From Dimorphilus gyrociliatus (taxonomy: Eukaryota; Annelida; Polychaeta; Dinophilidae): a stretch of DNA of 45,833 nucleotides. The stretch covers positions 16,450 to 62,282 of the forward strand of contig CAJFCJ010000066.1 in the NCBI GenBank assembly GCA_904063045.1. Reading direction: 5' to 3'. Positions 34,122 through 43,917 of the stretch are shown here, one piece after another; within the stretch, counting starts at the first letter, position 1, and each line of letters begins with the position of its first letter. The position numbers were made by a program, and so were the translations under genes. Under the pieces are notes generated by a model. The model saw only the letters and a program-made list of their open reading frames with translations, searched no databases and was not told the DNA's origin.

Positions 34122-34662
34122 TTAAAAAACAAAAAAACTAATTATTACGCCCTGAGTCTTTTCTTCTCCTGTACAGCTTGCTAGACCACTTCCTCTTCCG
34201 GTATAAAGTTGGCAAAAGTATAAACATGCAACATATTCTCCGATCTTAATATCAAAGATTTCTGTATAGGCCTTTAAAGATTTCGAAAGAAGATAAAAAC
34301 TGGATGAATAGCTTTTCTTTACGAGGAAAGAGTAGATCAATCTGGTTTGTATCACTTTTAAATCTAAAATTCATTATTATATCTCATTAAACATTTGCCA
34401 TCTGACATTTAGACATACCGTCTAATTCTTGATAGGTGCAAGTTTGTATTGTATTATTCGAATTGTTTGTCAATACGTAAATGTCATTACTGTGTTTGGT
34501 GGAACGTAACGATATTAATCTTGTGGAATTAATCTTTCTTTTCATTCTAGACGGTAATTGTTTTATAGAAAACAATGATTTTTTACATAAAATATCTTTT
34601 AAATTGTCATTCCTTTGAAAATTGTAAATGAAACCACGAAATCTCATTAATAGTCCATACAC
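34122..34662 (-). CDS. Two further cysteine-containing ectodomain exons
   Basis: The exon in 34387-34662 encodes LKDILCKKSLF and ends IQTCTYQELDGMSKCQMANV; the final C....L..C resembles the end of an SRCR domain. The exon in 34122-34355 encodes FDIKIGEYVACLYFCQLYTG with LASCTGEE. The spacing pattern matches the neighbouring repeats (ILC/NLC start, long basic loop). Assignment to the same gene is inferred. Confidence 0.35.
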
Positions 34663-34852
34663 ATTCTTTTTAATAGGCTGACCAAAAATATCTGTTTTTT
34701 TAAAAAAACAAAAAACTAGGTCATTGATAAAAGCAAACTGATAACATACAATTTATGTTCTTCTTAAAGCATTTTAATAATAAGACCCTATTTCTTGTAC
34801 AGGTTCTTTTAGGACTAAAACAAAGAAAAGAAAAACAATCAATCAATCATCT

Positions 34853-34881
34853 ATCCATCTCTCTCTCTCTCTCTCTCTATT
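34853..34881. repeat. (TC)n microsatellite
   Basis: A ctctctctct run following an atctatccatct stretch. A similar shorter (CT)n run occurs at about 33097-33115. Confidence 0.9.
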
Positions 34882-35282
34882 CAAAATTTAAGATATTTAT
34901 ACAATGTACAACATTTTCCATCATTCAACAGCTTTACAGTGACGCATTTTCTCCTTCTCCTCCAATTTGCAGAAGACTCTGGTGGAAGATTTCCATCACC
35001 AGTTATTGCAAACAGCGGGTCATAGCCCATTTTTCCACAGAGAATATGGTGTTTAGTAGATGTATCCACAACGTATAATTCTTTATGGGAAGTGAAATTT
35101 TTAAGCAAAAGTATTCCCAAAGCGTAATTATCTGTTTCATCCGTTAGGCGAAGAATTAATCTCTCTTCTGATATTTTGCCAAAGTTCTTATTCAGAATTT
35201 GTAAAAAGAAGAAGAATAAAACCAAACAGAATTGAAAGAGATAAAAAGACTTTCTCTTCTTGTTATCTTTCTCATAAAGCAT
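34881..35282 (-). CDS. SRCR-like exon, possible 5' part of the composite receptor
   Basis: The minus-strand frame from 35282 begins with a basic stretch and a hydrophobic segment (YLFQFCLVLFFFFLQILN) that could be a signal peptide or anchor. It continues to DNYALGILLLKNFTSHKELY, then HHILCGKMGYDPLFAITGDG, where ILCGKMGYD is the SRCR core. RRRRKCVTVKLLNDGKCCTL is the tail. If this is the first exon, the protein enters the secretory pathway here. Confidence 0.4.
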   Translation of the reverse strand: MLYEKDNKKRKSFYLFQFCLVLFFFFLQILNKNFGKISEERLILRLTDETDNYALGILLLKNFTSHKELYVVDTSTKHHILCGKMGYDPLFAITGDGNLPPESSANWRRRRKCVTVKLLNDGKCCTLYKYLKF

Positions 35283-35327
35283 ATTTTAAAATAATGATAA
35301 TGATGACGATGATACTCAAATCATTTA

Positions 35328-35379
35328 TTATTTTGAATTTGAAATAAAAGTCTTAAATAACATTATTATTAACAAACAA

Positions 35380-35414
<35 letters not shown>

Positions 35415-35810
35415 TTCCGCCATCTTGGATTGGTAATCTAATTCTTTTGATTGAAAAAATAATGTTACAATGAGATATATTAAAGTTTTTAAATTCAAGT
35501 GCAAAATGTTATATATAAGGAAAAAACAACGCATTCTATTAGAATGGGGCCAACAGGAAATGTCCCCTAGAGAGATATTGAAAAATGATTTGGAGGAGTT
35601 CTTCACGCCATTCACTTCAATGCCGGCTTCTTCCGATTCTCTTCTCCTTCGTGGAGAGATAGATTTACAGAAATGAAATAAGTTCCATTCATTGGAGCGA
35701 CACAGGCTTGATGAACTTTCACTACTCATAACGGATAATGCTGACTTGGCCAGTCCGTTGAAAGCTGAACTCTGACCTATAGAGTAATAGACCCCCGCTG
35801 AGCAAAACAT
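35328..35810 (-). CDS. Possible additional ectodomain exon, unassigned
   Basis: An open minus-strand frame with SSSSLCRSNEWNLFHFCKSI and then NISLGDISCWPHSNRMRCFF; the last part could be a strand-C....xxxC pair as in SRCR domains. The ~80 C-terminal residues of the frame run into an (AT)n tract (about 35385-35410) and are unlikely to be coding. This may be the most upstream exon of the receptor or a shadow. Confidence is low. Confidence 0.25.
35384..35411. repeat. (AT)n microsatellite
   Basis: A perfect AT dinucleotide run of about 27 bases. Confidence 0.9.
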
Positions 35811-36327
35811 TCAATTTGTTTCTATGATTTTGTTTAACTTAAGGCCTATTTAGCGAAGTAAATAAATGAAGACTGCGCTTGTTAGTTGATTCTTTTCCAT
35901 CAAGACGATTGTATGTTGTAATTCCAAAATTTCTACCAGTTTTCTCTAGAATAACGCTCTAAAAGTTTTAGATACAGTCGTTGTCACTCAGCCTTATTTA
36001 TTTGAAGACAATTATCGGACGTATTAAATAAATTCCAACGATTAATGTCAACATTTGTTCATTTGACCTAAATTTGAAAAATGGAAAACTGATCTTTAAA
36101 TCTCTATTGCAATATGAATGAAATCTTTCATTTTATTCATTCATTTCCAAAGGTTTCGGTGAAATTTATAACATTTTTTCAAAGGTTACTATGCATTTCT
36201 TAACAGTTTTTTCTTTAATTATGCAATACATAACGGCTTTAGATTTGTATGTAGTGTGTTTTCCTTTTTTTTCCCATTTCCAGTTTGCTATATTGTTGGT
36301 TATCTTGGTGTTTTCTAATCGAAAAAT
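35811..36327. promoter_or_regulatory. Spacer between divergent receptor and lectin genes
   Basis: About 0.5 kb between the minus-strand receptor exons and the plus-strand F-type-lectin-like gene, so it may hold the promoters of both. No specific element was identified. Confidence 0.25.
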
Positions 36328-37674
36328 ATGATTACAAATATTGTGACGTCACTATTTATCTTAACTTTAATTGATTGGTCAAGTGGATTTAATTTGAAAA
36401 CTGTTAACATTGCTTTTGAACAATTTACTAAACAATCAACAACATTTGAACAACATATTAGTAATTTTACTGTGAATGGAATTTTTGATCCTCGATTCAA
36501 ACCAAATGTTTGTAGTCAGACAACTACTGAACAAAATCCATGGTTAATTGTTCAATTTGAAAAAGCTTATATTATTCAAGCAATGCGTTTATTGAACAGA
36601 AATAATAATCATCATGAAAAATTAAATAATTTATCTATAAAAACAAAATTATCAAGAGATATTTCAATAACAAATTTTGAGTCATTTCAACTTTTTAACT
36701 TTATTGAGAAGTTTTTAGTTTCATCTGGTTCAAAATCTTTTAAATGTAAAACAAAACCTCATTATGCAACAACTGTTCTGTTTTATATCAATACTTTAAA
36801 TCCATTAACTTTATGTCAAATTGAAATGTGGAATTTGAAAAATTTAGCTAAACATAAAGTAGCTACTTCTAGTAGTTTTATTGGTAATGGATATCCTCGA
36901 AATGGTGTTGATGATCTGGTATGTGCTATATTTAATGTTGATGGTATTGCTTGTACACATACATCTCTAGAGAATCTTCCATGGTGGAAAGTCGATTTAG
37001 CCAATGAAACTATTGTTTATGCAATTTCAATGATTGGAGATCTTGAACGTCCCGGTAGATCAATGAATGCCTATATAAGTGTTACAGAAAATTCTACTAT
37101 TCCAGTATTAAATATGCCTATATTGTGTGCAAGTTTTAACGATATTTTACCTAATTATTCAACAGTAAGATGTCCAAAATTGACAATTGGACGTTATGTA
37201 TCAATCATCCTCAACGCAAATACAGTCCTCACTGTATGTGAAGTTGATGTTTTTGGTGCAAATACTAATGATATTATCATGATTTATTCAATTTTTGTAA
37301 ATGGTACTGACTACCATCATCTTAATACTCGATTTGTAAAGGATTGTAATGGACATATAAAAGCTACTACAAATATATTAAAAGAGAACATCAATCATTT
37401 TAGGATTGAAATCAAAGGTGTTGGAATTGAAAATATATGCCAAAAATATAATATTATGCCAGTGACAACTTTCCAAATTGGAGATAGAAAATATGACGAA
37501 TTTTGTAAACTAACCAATGTAAACAATGGTTATTTTATAGAAAGAGATATGTATGATAAATGTTCATATTCATGCACTTGTAAAAGTCATCTTTGTCATT
37601 CTATCTCTCTGTATGATATCTCAAAATTCGAATCACTTGTCAAAGAAATATTTGTGTTTCTATACCCTAACTAA
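36328..37674 (+). CDS. Secreted F-type-lectin-like (discoidin-fold) protein
   Basis: An intact single-exon 448-aa protein. Residues 1-20 (MITNIVTSLFILTLIDWSSG) are a signal peptide. Two F-type-lectin-like repeats follow. The first runs about 25-170 (VNIAFEQFTKQSTTFEQHI...WLIVQFEKAYIIQAMRL). The second runs about 175-310: HKVATSSSFIGNGYPRNGVD, ACTHT, PWWKVDLANE, then VRCPKLTIGRYVSII and LTVCEVDVFG. In fucose-binding F-type lectins, CTHT...PWWxVDL and GRYV...LxLCEVEV are signature blocks. The His...RxD/E-R sugar triad is not obvious, so binding specificity is open. Residues about 315-430 form a cysteine-rich domain (CSYSCTC) found also in the broken gene at 4524-6071 and not recognised otherwise. 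Probably an extracellular recognition or immune lectin. Confidence 0.85.
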   Translation: MITNIVTSLFILTLIDWSSGFNLKTVNIAFEQFTKQSTTFEQHISNFTVNGIFDPRFKPNVCSQTTTEQNPWLIVQFEKAYIIQAMRLLNRNNNHHEKLNNLSIKTKLSRDISITNFESFQLFNFIEKFLVSSGSKSFKCKTKPHYATTVLFYINTLNPLTLCQIEMWNLKNLAKHKVATSSSFIGNGYPRNGVDDLVCAIFNVDGIACTHTSLENLPWWKVDLANETIVYAISMIGDLERPGRSMNAYISVTENSTIPVLNMPILCASFNDILPNYSTVRCPKLTIGRYVSIILNANTVLTVCEVDVFGANTNDIIMIYSIFVNGTDYHHLNTRFVKDCNGHIKATTNILKENINHFRIEIKGVGIENICQKYNIMPVTTFQIGDRKYDEFCKLTNVNNGYFIERDMYDKCSYSCTCKSHLCHSISLYDISKFESLVKEIFVFLYPN

Positions 37675-38124
37675 TACTTTTTTCCCAATAAAAATAAGTC
37701 ATCTTTGTCATTCTTTGTCACTGTTGTAAACAAATCACAGGGAAAACGGCATCTATTATGTCACTTGAGAAGACAATATGAAGATACAATTCACAATTCT
37801 TTAATATTCTTAAATGTATAACTTAACATATAAAAACAAATTTGAAATATTGATTGACTAAACAAGTCTGTTCATGTTGATATTTTCTTAGTATAAAACA
37901 ATGAATAAATAATTTGACTGATACATCAACTATAGAGATAAAATATTTGTAGTTTTTATAATTAACAAACACTACAAACGAAAGAACTCTTTGCGTTGAA
38001 TTTGGAATGAATTCCATTAATTAATCAAATCATATTAGATATTGAGAGGATTTAGTCAGTCTATGGATTATCTATAATGAAAATATTTGTTAATATTTTT
38101 ATAGAAGACAGTTATAATGGTTAC
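37675..38124. other. No gene recognised
   Basis: Spacer between the lectin-like gene and the MULE remnant. No motif was found. Confidence 0.35.
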
Positions 38125-38495
38125 CTGAAGTTTCCTACAAACAGGTTGAGTACAGTGAAAGACCCATCCTTTAACTGTAACCTTAGGATAAACAGATGAC
38201 AAGGCTCTCCAAATACCTCTTTCCAAATCCACAACAAATTTCATTGGTATATGTTGATTGGTCAGCTTTATTGACTGTTTTAAAATTTTTAATATTTTTA
38301 TAATTTCAAATTGAAAAGCATTGATACCTTAAATAGTTTCTTATAAGCTGTCTTTTTCTTGGAAGCCATTAATGCAAACAGTAGGGGAACTTGTGTCATT
38401 CCTTGATGTTTTTTAGTGAATTCATGAACTGTGAACAATTGGTAAAATGGATCTCTGACACATTTGAATATACCATGAATAATACCATAATTATA
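38125..38495 (-). pseudogene. MULE-type transposase core, interrupted by a MITE
   Basis: Two minus-strand exons (38495-38328, 38274-38125) read FKCVRDPFYQLFTVHEFTKK, then VPLLFALMASKKKTAYKKLF, spliced in phase to FVVDLERGIWRALSSVYPKV with VKGWVFHCTQPVCRKLQ. This is the catalytic core of Mutator-like (PF10551-type) transposases: D..F-QL-T-H, then the D-x-E block, then the G-x-x-FH..Q block. The 5' side is cut at 38496 by the TIR element 38496-38685. No C-terminal half follows; a separate C-terminal piece lies at 39890-40320 in an order that does not fit one element. Confidence 0.75.
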
Positions 38496-38685
38496 TCCAC
38501 AAATGAGAAATTTTAGGACAAAAATTTGGATTGAGAAATGGTTAGGCAAAAGATAACAGCAACTGATTTGTACTTAGGAGGGTCTCTTCTAAGGGTTAGG
38601 GGTAATGGAAAAGGTTAGGTACAGCCAAGGGCTGGGTTAGGGTTAGGATTAAAGCACTGATTTGTGGACGTTTTCTGTCGCATCC
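38496..38685. mobile_element. Truncated copy of the 207-bp TIR element
   Basis: Matches 27523-27729 through the interior (gggttaggg-rich) and the right terminus ending gtcgcatcc, but lacks about 17 bp of the left terminus (starts tccacaaatgag). Inserted into the MULE coding region. Confidence 0.85.
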
Positions 38686-39057
38686 AATGACAAGGATGAC
38701 ATTTGTACAATCTCTATACTTTATCTTTAAAAAATTCACCACTCTAATTGATGTTCCTGTGAAGATTTACATGGACACAAAGATATTTACATTCAATATC
38801 CGAATTGTTGTGAGTATGGGTAAAATATCTTCATCACTTAATTTGTATGCAATATTTCGTGTTTTAGAAGTATTCACCATCACAGATATTTGTCAATATG
38901 GTCTGTGATACTGAGTATAACTGGATTTATATTGTGTAAAGAATTATTCTGATCCTGGGGCTCACTTGGTAATTCATGCAACAATCTTCTTTCCTCTAAA
39001 TCCAACCATGCCAACTGTATCGTAAAGATAGATCTTTGACTGAAGTATTTAATATGT
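38686..39057 (-). other. Possible exons of the MULE element, unassigned
   Basis: Open minus-strand stretches (VNTSKTRNIAYKLSDEDILP; WLDLEERRLLHELPSEPQDQ) have coding character and lie upstream of the MULE core, so they may be its N-terminal exons. They could instead be the 3' part of the RING gene transcript. Confidence 0.3.
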
Positions 39058-39395
39058 TTAGCCATCCAATGAAAAATCAAGATTCAAATTGTCAAGATCT
39101 GATTTTATGACAACATATCCCCTAATTGAATTTCTGCAATATGGGCATTTTGATTTTTCAAGGCTCGTTAGACATACCCTGCAACATATTACGTGATTGC
39201 AAGGAAGTAGTAGAATGTTTGCAATATGACTAAAACACAGTTTGCATTTTAGAATGTCATTAATATGATGATATTTTTTTGCTTCTTCATTCAATAATGA
39301 TTGTGAATCATTTTTGAAGTCTGACTAAAAAAGTGATTAGATTTAAGCAAAGTTATTTAAATTCAAATTCTTACTTGGCTTGATTGTTTCGACAT
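39058..39395 (-). CDS. Small RING-finger protein (95 aa)
   Basis: Two exons: 39395-39375 (MSKQSSQ, donor gtaag) and 39324-39058. The second encodes CKLCFSHIANILLLPCNHVI, CCRVCLTSLEKSKCPYC, a complete C3HC4 RING: C-x2-C, C-x-H, C-x2-C, C-x2-C. The tail is NLNLDFSLDG. RING domains act as E3 ubiquitin ligases by binding E2 enzymes. The sequence style (LPCNHVICCRVC, KCPYCR) is closest to IAP/MIB-type C-terminal RINGs. Here the RING is nearly the whole protein, with no BIR or ankyrin repeats, so it may be a fragment of a larger gene or a genuine mini-RING. The short first exon is inferred from the splice sites and start codon. Confidence 0.7.
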
Positions 39396-39889
39396 TGCGT
39401 GTTTAATTAAATCAAGTACACAGTTCGCTTTATGAAATTGCAATGGTTATTCATTTTTGAGGTTTTACACATATTTGACAGTGGTTATAAACTCAAAATT
39501 TTTAGCCTACATTTCAAAGCAATTACAGTGCTTTCACTGCAGGAATACCCCAATAATCACAATAGGCCTCCTTTCATTTTATTTTTTTATACACAGAATA
39601 CCAAATGTTTGCTTAAGAATTTAAAATGAACCTTTGTGAAGTGGTACAATTGATAAATATTAAAATTTCCATTTGAAACGGTACCCTTGAAATTCTAGAC
39701 ATTTTATTTATTAATACTAAAGAAAATGGGGGCCGACAGAAAATGATTTAAAGAACATTTAATGATAAAAGATAAAAATATGAAACAAGTGAAATAAAAA
39801 CATTTAAAAAAAGAATATTATGGAGCATAAATACATGATGTTTGAACTAATAATTTCATCAGAAAAAAGCCCTCCAAGTCTACAATTTT
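39396..39889. other. No gene recognised
   Basis: AT-rich sequence upstream of the RING gene. No exon was supported. Confidence 0.35.
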
Positions 39890-40320
39890 CCCATATTTCA
39901 AATATTTTTTTCTCTATTTTGGTATACTGCTTTTTCTAGTACTTGATAATCATCTTCTTAGACATAAGCTTTTCATAGATAATAACTAAATATGCTTCTC
40001 TCTTCAGTTCATCAACAAACCAATAGAATGATCCTTTAGATGGTACTTTATTATTCATTCTATTGTGTCATCCCCCCACATTGTTATTAGTCCTTATGGA
40101 CAGACCATATATAGACCAATTCTTTGGTTTCCATATGGAGTTCATAATCCTAGTAGACTTAAAATATTCCAACAAATCTGCAAATTTTTCTTTTTCTGTC
40201 AGGTGACATATTAATCTGTAAAATGATGGAGCAATGATATTAGCAGGTAGAAAAGGTAAGGCCATCAGCTTTCTCATGTCTCTCCAGTCCTCTCCTTCCT
40301 CCATATACTTTCCAGAGTAG
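39890..40320 (-). pseudogene. MULE-type transposase, C-terminal remnant
   Basis: The minus strand encodes RKLMALPFLPANIIAPSFYR, LLEYFKSTRIMNSIWKPKNW, then SIYGLSIRTNNNVGG, TGA, HNRMNNKV, SFYWFVDELKREAYLVI. MULE transposases have W-S-x-x...RTNNxVEGWHNRLN here, so the TGA replaces the conserved tryptophan. A later TAG also interrupts. It is inactive and separate from the core fragment at 38125-38495. Confidence 0.75.
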
Positions 40321-40684
40321 CCAAGAGACTTGAAAGAACATTCATTGTAAAGAAAAATAATTCAAAATGGCTGAAAAATATTTTTCAAATAAATTGGATT
40401 TTTTAACAAAAATAAATAACATGTAATCAAAATATTAAGACAACCTTAATCTAGATTTTATTACACATATGAAATGACCTCTTTTAAATCTTCTATGATA
40501 ATCTTTGCCCAAATATAATTATCAAAAAAAGCTTGACTTTCAAAGAAAATTCTTTGCAAAGTGAAAGTTAACTTCAGTTTCTTCATTTTTAAAATGGCTG
40601 TCATTTCATATTTCAACATTGCCTTTGTTTCTGTAGGTTTCATTATTATACTTCAAAATAATAAAATTAAAAAAAGCTATGTTT
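40321..40684. other. No certain gene
   Basis: A minus-strand open stretch at 40461-40643 (ESQAFFDNYIWAKIIIEDLK) may belong to the same transposon. Nothing else is recognised. Confidence 0.25.
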
Positions 40685-40765
40685 CTATGGGTATGGTTTC
40701 ACTCAGTATGGGTACAGTTTCACTTGGGTTTGGTTTCACCTGGGTACAGTTTTACCTGCTCCCTC
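40685..40765 (+). repeat. Second copy of the gggtacagtttcacc repeat
   Basis: Four variants of a ~17-bp unit (gggtatggtttcact, gggtacagtttcact, gggtttggtttcacc, gggtacagttttacc) followed by ctgctccc, as at 34-75. Confidence 0.65.
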
Positions 40766-41644
40766 TTGACCTTGACATTATCATTGTTTTCATTGTAAAG
40801 CCATTCAACTGCGTAATAATTCACTCTTTTTTCTTATATTTCTATTTGAATAAAAGATGGTTATATATTATATATATGGTTATGAGAAAGAATATGTAGT
40901 GAGTAAGTCAGTCCCAATCTAACAATACAGTTAAGACAAAAATAATTTGCCTACAATTGCAAAACAACAAATTACAAATATATTGACATTTTCTGTTGAT
41001 TCATTGATGTTTTCCTCCATGTATGTTTTCTGTTGACCCTGATTGCTGATGTTAAATCTATTCAAGCTTTACTGAGAATTAATATACAAAGGGTGAAAAA
41101 TACATTATCTTTTTAGGCTTAAAGCTGAGTGGCTCAAAAACAATTTAAATCAAGGCAGGTTTATTTAATTTAACAGCAGGAGAAAATGTCCAGAGTAGTA
41201 GAGAATAAGCTATCCTGCAATCTAAAAATGAAAATGTACCTGTCAACAATGCATGTGGCAAATCATTGACTTTATAAGAATTACTGTTGGTTGTTCCTCT
41301 TCATTAGTTTTCTGTTGAGAGGAGCTACAACTTTATTTCATTAACTTTGCGTTTTCTTGAGAGTTATCTTCAGTCTCACTAGTGGTTGGAGTTTTGTTTC
41401 TCTGTGTTGTCTGCCTACCAATACAGTAGGAAATTTTGATACAGACTGTTGATACCATGACATTCAAACAAATGTTTTCCCAGATTGATAGTGCCAATTA
41501 TAAAAAATTGTTTAATTCCAGGTATATTGGGTACCATGCTACTTTCTCTGCAATAGTTACCATGTTATCACATCTGGCTTGGTTCTGTTCTATTGAATTG
41601 ATGGCCAGTTTCATCTTTGAGTGTTCGTGAGCAATAACTTTCTT
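40766..41644. other. No gene recognised
   Basis: AT-rich sequence. Short open frames lack any known motif. Confidence 0.35.
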
Positions 41645-41825
41645 TATGTCATTGTGCACTTAGATATAATGAAATATCAATACTTAGACTTTAGATATAA
41701 GGGTACATTAGAAAGACTTCTATTTCAAAGGAATTCGAATGGTGCAACTTTAGAAAGACTTTTATTTCGTAGAGTTAGCTTTTGTACTTTAGAAAGAACT
41801 ATTTTGTAAGAAATAGACTCTTTTA
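41645..41825 (+). repeat. Dispersed repeat, partner of 2245-2375
   Basis: gtgcacttagatataa, then three variants of the ctttagaaagacttctatttc unit, ending gaaatagactctttt. Same order and strand as at 2245-2375, with one extra unit. Confidence 0.6.
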
Positions 41826-42164
41826 CTTTTCTCACTATATGCTACTGGTCTTATCCAATTTACTCCTTGTAGCATTTCTTGTTCCTAAACAGCTACATTA
41901 ACCCTAGGGCTAGCAAGTTTACAGTCTGTGTGCAACGAGGGGATTGCCAGTCTATTCTGATTGTGCTCATTTCTAACCGCCATGACCTAGCCCTATTACA
42001 AACAGAGGGAGCCACTCACTGAATATCCGAAAAAGCTAAGCTTGCCAAAATTTTCCCACTTATTCTCCTAATGAAGATGGGTCGAAATGTAGTAACTTAT
42101 ATTTAATTGAGTTTTTTCAGTGATAAACTATTTTTAAATTGTCTCCTCTCTCTCTCTACCTTTT
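41826..42164. other. No gene recognised
   Basis: Non-coding sequence with a short (CT)n run near 42145-42160. Confidence 0.35.
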
Positions 42165-42388
42165 CTAATGGATTCTAAAAGTACAACTAGATTGTCAAAA
42201 AAATGATATGGCCTATAATGAGAAATGCTACACATTTCTTTTTATCATCAATTAAAGACCAAATACCATACAATGATCATTTAGAACCAAGAGAACAATG
42301 CAAAGCCTACAATATGACACTAATGGAAATTAATAGTTTTGATGGGACACTTTTCCATTCTTCTTTCTTTCTTTCAGACTGTTTTTAG
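42165..42388 (+). pseudogene. C-type-lectin-like fragment, frame-broken
   Basis: The plus strand reads LDCQKNDMAYNEKCYTFLF, then in the neighbouring frame SIKDQIPYNDHLEPREQCKA with YNMTLMEINSFDGTLF. C...Y.....CYTF, A/P-R-E-Q-C and L.EI.S are the first strands and helices of a C-type lectin domain, with one frame change between. It ends in a stop at about 42388. It is on the opposite strand to the related pseudogene at 42834-43917. Confidence 0.5.
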
Positions 42389-42833
42389 TCATAGCTCAAA
42401 ATGTTTTGTGCTCTTTGAGACAGATGAAGACAACATAAAAAATGATATCCAGCAGACAACTGAGAGTATGCGCATAGAATTAGGCTAGGGTTAAGAGGAA
42501 ACTCCATGACAAGCTATCTGAAGTAAAGTTGTTTCTTTACTCTTAGCATCATCTCCAACTTTAAAGGAAACACTTCAACTATTTGTAGGTATGTCACTAT
42601 GTATGTCAGAGCATTTCAAATAAATTTTATAGTTGTTCTATTGTATATAACAAAACACTAAAATCAAACTGAAAATTTTGCTTATTGTACAAAATTGGTA
42701 TTTAGTGACCTCTATTGTCTAAAATCAGAAAATTTTGCAACCTTGAATTCATTGATTTAATATGAATATCTTATGCTGGTATACATATTAAATGTGAAGT
42801 TAGTATATATTCAAATGAATAGAATTTGATCGT
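42389..42833. other. No gene recognised
   Basis: Spacer between two receptor-domain fragments. Confidence 0.35.
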
Positions 42834-43917
42834 ACCGCAATCCTTTTCATCTGATCCATCAGAACAATTCATTATAAAATTACAAACAAATTTATAATTA
42901 ATTGTTTGATTTGTTGTTAAACATTGAAATCTCTTTTCTCAACAATCATTTTCATCTTCTCCCAATTGACAATCAAATATTCCATCGCATCTATAAATTA
43001 TATTTATGCATATATTATTTGTTTTACATTGGAAATAGTTTTGTCGGCAAACATCAAAGGATTTTGGCTATTTAATTAACAGATGAGTTCCATCTGTTGC
43101 AAACATAAACAAAATAACAAATGTTAATTTTTTTTGCTTTTTTTCAGTTAAAACAAACTTTCCAGTTGGTGACAAACTGTCATAAAGATGTTTGTACTGA
43201 GTTCCATTGGTTTTATATGTAAACTATACATGTCATACTTTGTTGTTGCGTAACTTTCATATAAACTGAAACATATCATTGTTTTAAATAGTAACCATAG
43301 TCACGTGATCATAAGTATTAACTTTTCAGTGTTAATAGTGTATAGCATAGAGCCAGGTTTGACTAGAAAATTTTCATTAATTTTATAGAATTCGTGTCTC
43401 TTGTTGAAAAATCCAGCATTCAATTCTTTGTAATATTTTGGGCAAATATCATTAAATTTCAATTCTCTATCATCAACTAATCCATGAGCATTAATTAAAT
43501 CAGCTGAGTAGTTACTTGATGTTACAATAGAATCCTTATTATTCTTTCTAATAGTCTTAAATTCTAAAAATAACTCAATTGCACATGAAATAAACTCTGG
43601 AATTTAGTCAAACCAAATGTTAAATTCAAAAATGTTGTTTCCTGTAATTTTCTTCTTGAATAGTGTCTTTGTGTTTCATAAATGAATTTTACAAGATTAA
43701 TCTTATTAATTGTTGGTAGATCGGTCAAGGTCAAATTTTTTCTCTCACAACTTCTTAAAGAAGATTTTCCATATTGAGACGTGCTATGAAAATATATATA
43801 ATAGCAAACATGTTCAAAATGTAAGAAAGCATTTCCGGTATAGGTAATAGCTATGAAAAAAGAAACAATTGAAGATATATACAGTATACAGTAATCCGCA
43901 TAAAAATTGGAACACAC
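42834..43917 (-). pseudogene. Partial paralogue of the composite receptor (lectin-like + two LDLa)
   Basis: On the minus strand HVCYYIYFHSTSQYGKSSLR, SCERKNLTLTDLPTINKI is the start of the same C-type-lectin-like domain as at 31819-32163. FLEFKTIRKNNKDSIVTSSN then matches IRKNVKNVTVLTTSS there. An exon beginning near 43215 (TYKTNGTQYKHLYDSLSPTG) runs in frame through a TAG into DVCRQNYFQCKTNNICININ, YRCDGIFDCQLGEDENDC, a TGA, and RFQCLTTNQTINYKFVC with NCSDGSDEKDC. Two nonsense codons sit in one continuous frame. No LRR or transmembrane part follows below 42834, so it is a truncated pseudogene. Confidence 0.65.

Noticed and set aside
6632-43082. Stop-codon recoding or a variant genetic code to explain isolated in-frame stops
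   Set aside because: All three stops are also used as normal terminators in intact genes here, and the interruptions coincide with frame changes typical of pseudogenes or errors.
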